A stretch of 8,391 nucleotides of DNA from Candidatus Omnitrophica bacterium UBA1562 (GTDB lineage Bacteria > Omnitrophota > Gorgyraeia > Gygaellales > Profunditerraquicolaceae). This document shows positions 6,163 through 8,391 of the stretch, in pieces (positions within the stretch are counted from its first letter, which is position 1; each line of letters begins with the position of its first letter). The stretch covers positions 1 to 8,391 of the forward strand of contig DCOU01000106.1 of the NCBI GenBank assembly GCA_002322525.1. The letters are read 5' to 3'. A program made the translations under genes and the position numbers. The notes beneath the pieces are model-generated. The model was given only the letters and a program-made list of their open reading frames with translations. It was not told the DNA's origin and did not search any database.

Positions 6163-7431
6163 ATGTTAGATATAAAATTCATTCGGGAAAATGCGGATTT
6201 AGTCAAAAAATCTATTAAAGGCCGTGGTCTAAAATTAGACTTAGATACTTTGATTAAGCTCGATGATTCCCGGCGCAAGGCCTTGAGTGAGCTTGAAGAC
6301 TTAAGGGCCCAGAAAAATAAGGCAAACGATGAGATAGCTGCTTTATTGAAGAAAAAGTTAGATGTCAAGCCTAAGATTGCCTCAATGAAAAAAACCGCAG
6401 ACAGAATTGACCGGTTAGAGGATGAACTAAAAAAAATCGATGCGGAATTGGATAAATCATTATTAGCCATTCCTAATATACCGCATTCTTCAGTTCCTGT
6501 TGGCGATGCCTCTTGCAAAAAGACAGTGCGTTCGTGGGGCGAGCTGCCTAAATTTGATTTTAAACCAGTTACTCATATTGAATTAAGCCGGCATCTGGAT
6601 ATTATTGACTTTGGCCGGGCAGTAAAGATTACCGGCTCAAATTTTGTGCTTTATAAAGGTTGGGGAGCAAAACTGGAGCGGGCGCTGATTAATTTTATGC
6701 TGGATTTACATACCAAGAAACACGGGTATACGGAAGTATTCCCGCCTTTTTTGGTAAATCGCGTATCAATGACCGGCACAGGCCAGCTACCCAAGCTGGA
6801 AGAAGATATGTATCGCTTGAAAGACGATGACTTATTTCTTATTCCCACTGCCGAGGTGCCGGTAACCAATATATTCCGCGATGAAATACTAAACGAAGAT
6901 GACCTGCCGATTTATTATACTGCCTATACTGCCTGTTTTCGTAGGGAAGCAGGTTCTTATGGCAAAGATACAAAAGGCCTAATCCGCGTGCATCAGTTTG
7001 ACAAAGTAGAAATGGTTAAGTTCGTAAAACCCGAGAACTCTTACGATGAATTGGAAAAATTAGTAAGGGATGCCGAGGATGTTTTGCAATTATTGGGGCT
7101 GCCTTATAGAGTAGCAATCTTACCTACCGGGGACTTGAGTTTTGCTGCCAGTATTTGTTTCGATCTGGAGGCCTATGCCGCAGGCACAGACCAGTGGCTG
7201 GAGGTGTCCAGTTGCTCCAATTTTGAAAGTTTTCAGGCCAGGCGCGCAAATATAAAATTTAGAAGGAAAGATACCAAGAAATTAGATTTCGTGCATACTT
7301 TAAACGGCTCTGGAGTTGCCCTTGCGCGGACGGTTGTGGCGATACTTGAAAATTATCAGCAAAAGGGCGGTTCAGTAGTTATCCCGGAGGCCTTACGGCC
7401 GTATTTAGGCGGTCAGGAGGTAATAAAATAG
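6163..7431 (+). CDS. serS: Seryl-tRNA synthetase
   Basis: A 422-residue class II synthetase that charges tRNA-Ser in the cytoplasm, of normal length. The N-terminus MLDIKFIRENADLV is the family's usual start. Residues about 30-100 are a charged helical hairpin (the coiled-coil arm that grips the long variable arm of tRNA-Ser). The catalytic core shows the serine-binding T229-A-E231, motif 2 CFRREAGSYG (258-267) with Arg260, the SSCSNFESFQARRAN segment, and motif 3 NGSGVALARTV with Arg389. An in-frame GTG at 6151 would add four residues but lies inside the upstream hairpin; homology fixes the start at 6163. No Shine-Dalgarno sequence is present. It lies 120 bases after rtcB; a tRNA-Ser gene lies one gene downstream. 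Confidence 0.97.
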   Translation: MLDIKFIRENADLVKKSIKGRGLKLDLDTLIKLDDSRRKALSELEDLRAQKNKANDEIAALLKKKLDVKPKIASMKKTADRIDRLEDELKKIDAELDKSLLAIPNIPHSSVPVGDASCKKTVRSWGELPKFDFKPVTHIELSRHLDIIDFGRAVKITGSNFVLYKGWGAKLERALINFMLDLHTKKHGYTEVFPPFLVNRVSMTGTGQLPKLEEDMYRLKDDDLFLIPTAEVPVTNIFRDEILNEDDLPIYYTAYTACFRREAGSYGKDTKGLIRVHQFDKVEMVKFVKPENSYDELEKLVRDAEDVLQLLGLPYRVAILPTGDLSFAASICFDLEAYAAGTDQWLEVSSCSNFESFQARRANIKFRRKDTKKLDFVHTLNGSGVALARTVVAILENYQQKGGSVVIPEALRPYLGGQEVIK

Positions 7432-7440
7432 CAATCTTTT

Positions 7441-7500
7441 GCCCCGCCTCGTAAGATGTGCTAAAATTCTCTTCGATAATTTTAGCACACTCAACGGGGT
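7441..7500 (+). repeat. Two-hairpin element copy 4, 5' hairpin
   Basis: Outer arms CCCCG (7442-7446) and CGGGG (7495-7499), extendable by a G-T pair, enclose a perfect 12-bp stem TGTGCTAAAATT (7457-7468) / AATTTTAGCACA (7478-7489) with a 9-base loop. It starts ten bases after the serS stop and leads directly into GAATTCGC. It may also help end serS transcription, but no T-run follows the stem. Confidence 0.75.
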
Positions 7501-7501
7501 G

Positions 7502-7570
7502 AATTCGCCCAAACAACTTACGTTCGCTGTTCCGCCAAAGGCGGAGCGCTCCGTAAGTTGTGGGCTCATT
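7502..7570 (+). repeat. Two-hairpin element copy 4, 3' hairpin, abutting the membrane-protein start
   Basis: AAT-TC-GCCCA (7502-7511), two unpaired A, CAACTTACG (7514-7522) pair with CGTAAGTTG (7552-7560), TGGGC-TC-ATT (7561-7570). The TC/TC internal loop is conserved. The tip holds an extra 13-base palindrome CCGCCAAAGGCGG (7532-7544), also present in the hairpin at 1753-1785. The stem base ends two bases before the ATG at 7573. Confidence 0.82.
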
Positions 7571-7572
7571 TA

Positions 7573-8274
7573 ATGGAAAAGAAAGAATTCCCTAAAAAAG
7601 AGAATAATAATATTCTGGATAAGCTAAAGATTGGCGCTGACGAGGGTCGGGGCGGCGGGTCTAAGATGGCTATTTTTTCTCATAAGACCTTAGGTATCGT
7701 TAAGTTTATTATAGGGATTTGCCTTTTACCTTTTGTCTATTCTGTTTCGGTAGCATTTTTAAATGAATTTGGTGCTGTAGAAAAATTATTGCAGAATTAT
7801 TTCTGGGCAGGAGCCATAAGCTTTATCATTATTTACCTGTTTGTTTATGAACCCGCAATAATTTACAATAAGGGCCAGAGATTACTGGGGATAGTTTTTA
7901 ATTTCTTTAAGCCCCTGGTAAGAGTTGCGCCGTATTTACTGCCCATTTATACAATTGTTATATTTATCTTATATTTAATATTTTCCTTTGCGCTTAAAAC
8001 CAAAGAATCCGTCGGCTATTTTATTTTTTTATTTAGTTTCAGCTTAACCTTGCATCTTATTTTTAGTGCCAAGTCTGTACGTTCTAAACAAGGTGATTTT
8101 CTGAAAGCAAATTATATTTTTGGATTTTCCTTTATTTATATTATTGATCTGGTATTGCTTGCCTTTTGCTTAACTGTTATATTCAAAGAGTTTTCTTTTG
8201 TCAATTTCTTCAACAATTCCTTCCAGATCGGTAAAAGTATATTTTATACTATATTTAAACAGTTGTTTTTATGA
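7573..8274 (+). CDS. Unrecognised multi-spanning membrane protein
   Basis: A 233-residue protein I cannot assign to a family. The first 38 residues are polar and charged, with a Gly-rich stretch (GRGGGSK, 25-31), and there is no signal peptide. About five hydrophobic segments follow: roughly 41-63, 77-98, 119-141, 147-166 and 181-204, with positive residues between them (K100, R103, K113, R117; K167, R170, K172), then an aromatic Phe/Ile-rich tail. No catalytic or binding motif stands out. The ATG at 7573 is chosen because it follows the GCTCATTTA end of the hairpin exactly as in the radical SAM gene; an upstream TTG at 7558 is inside the stem, and an internal ATG at 7666 (Met32), just before the membrane part, is a possible alternative. 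tRNA-Ser starts 9 bases after the stop, so the two are probably co-transcribed. Confidence 0.75.
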   Translation: MEKKEFPKKENNNILDKLKIGADEGRGGGSKMAIFSHKTLGIVKFIIGICLLPFVYSVSVAFLNEFGAVEKLLQNYFWAGAISFIIIYLFVYEPAIIYNKGQRLLGIVFNFFKPLVRVAPYLLPIYTIVIFILYLIFSFALKTKESVGYFIFLFSFSLTLHLIFSAKSVRSKQGDFLKANYIFGFSFIYIIDLVLLAFCLTVIFKEFSFVNFFNNSFQIGKSIFYTIFKQLFL

Positions 8275-8283
8275 TAAATTTCT

Positions 8284-8372
8284 GGAGGAGTGGCTGAGTG
8301 GTTGAAAGCGACCGCCTTGAAAGCGGTTAGGTGCTGGAAGGTGCCTCAGGGGTTCGAATCCTCTCTCCTCCG
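8284..8372 (+). tRNA. tRNA-Ser(TGA)
   Basis: A class II tRNA of 89 bases. Acceptor arms GGAGGAG (8284-8290) and CTCCTCC (8365-8371) pair with one G-T position allowed; the anticodon stem ACCGC/GCGGT holds loop CTTGAAA with anticodon TGA; the long variable arm AGGTGC...GTGCCT pairs with two wobbles; the T arm is AGGGG-TTCGAAT-CCTCT; the discriminator is G8372, the serine identity base. CCA is not encoded (AAACTG follows). Confidence 0.97.
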
Positions 8373-8391
8373 AAACTGATACCAATTCGAA

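Noticed and set aside
538..6518. Minus-strand open frames of about 70-145 codons
   Set aside because: All lie across strongly recognised + strand genes (radical SAM, rtcB, serS) or their edges, and none shows a recognisable domain; they are shadows.
7441..7500. Intrinsic terminator after serS
   Set aside because: The stem is strong but is followed by CTCAACGGGG rather than a T-run; some termination effect cannot be excluded, but the sequence does not support a call.
7558..7572. Upstream TTG start for the membrane protein
   Set aside because: It overlaps the 3' arm of the hairpin; the ATG at 7573 follows the same GCTCATTTA junction as the radical SAM gene.
8373..8391. Possible start of a fifth element copy (CCAATTCGAA at the window end)
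   Set aside because: Only AATTCG matches and the window ends; no pairing arm is available to test it.

Overview
The window reads as a piece of chromosome from an uncultivated, moderately AT-rich bacterium. The three tRNA genes carry no encoded CCA, the genes are bacterial in type (serS, archease/rtcB, a radical SAM enzyme), and almost no start codon has a Shine-Dalgarno sequence. The many hairpin repeats and heptamer repeats remind me of Omnitrophota-like genomes, but that is an impression and cannot be proven from this sequence. All recognised genes are on the + strand.

Layout. 1-120: 3' end of an unrecognised gene whose last 16 codons lie inside a repeat. 71-316: two tandem copies of a two-hairpin element. 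317-1036: COG0731-like radical SAM protein. 1040-1112: tRNA-Arg(TCG). 1250-1322: tRNA-Lys(CTT) with its own promoter. 1333-1752: archease. 1816-6042: RNA ligase RtcB interrupted by two inteins (511 and 411 aa), with a predicted spliced length of 486 aa. 6163-7431: seryl-tRNA synthetase. 7573-8274: an unrecognised membrane protein. 8284-8372: tRNA-Ser(TGA). No gene-free stretch exceeds 300 bases.

The genes have a tRNA/RNA theme. Archease activates RtcB, a GTP-dependent RNA ligase that joins 2',3'-cyclic phosphate ends to 5'-OH ends, and the two are adjacent downstream of tRNA-Lys. SerRS sits one gene upstream of a tRNA-Ser.

Two things stand out. First, both inteins sit in the RtcB active centre: one directly before the metal-binding cysteine (GFDIN^C), the other directly before the HGAGR histidine that receives GMP (ST^CH). 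Second, a bipartite palindromic element occurs four times. Its second hairpin keeps a symmetric TC/TC internal loop while its paired positions change together between copies (one pair is A-T, G-C, T-A and C-G in the four copies). Three of the four copies end within 0-2 bases of the start codon of the next gene (radical SAM, serS, membrane protein). It could be an undescribed structured 5' leader or a mobile palindrome that settles at start codons.
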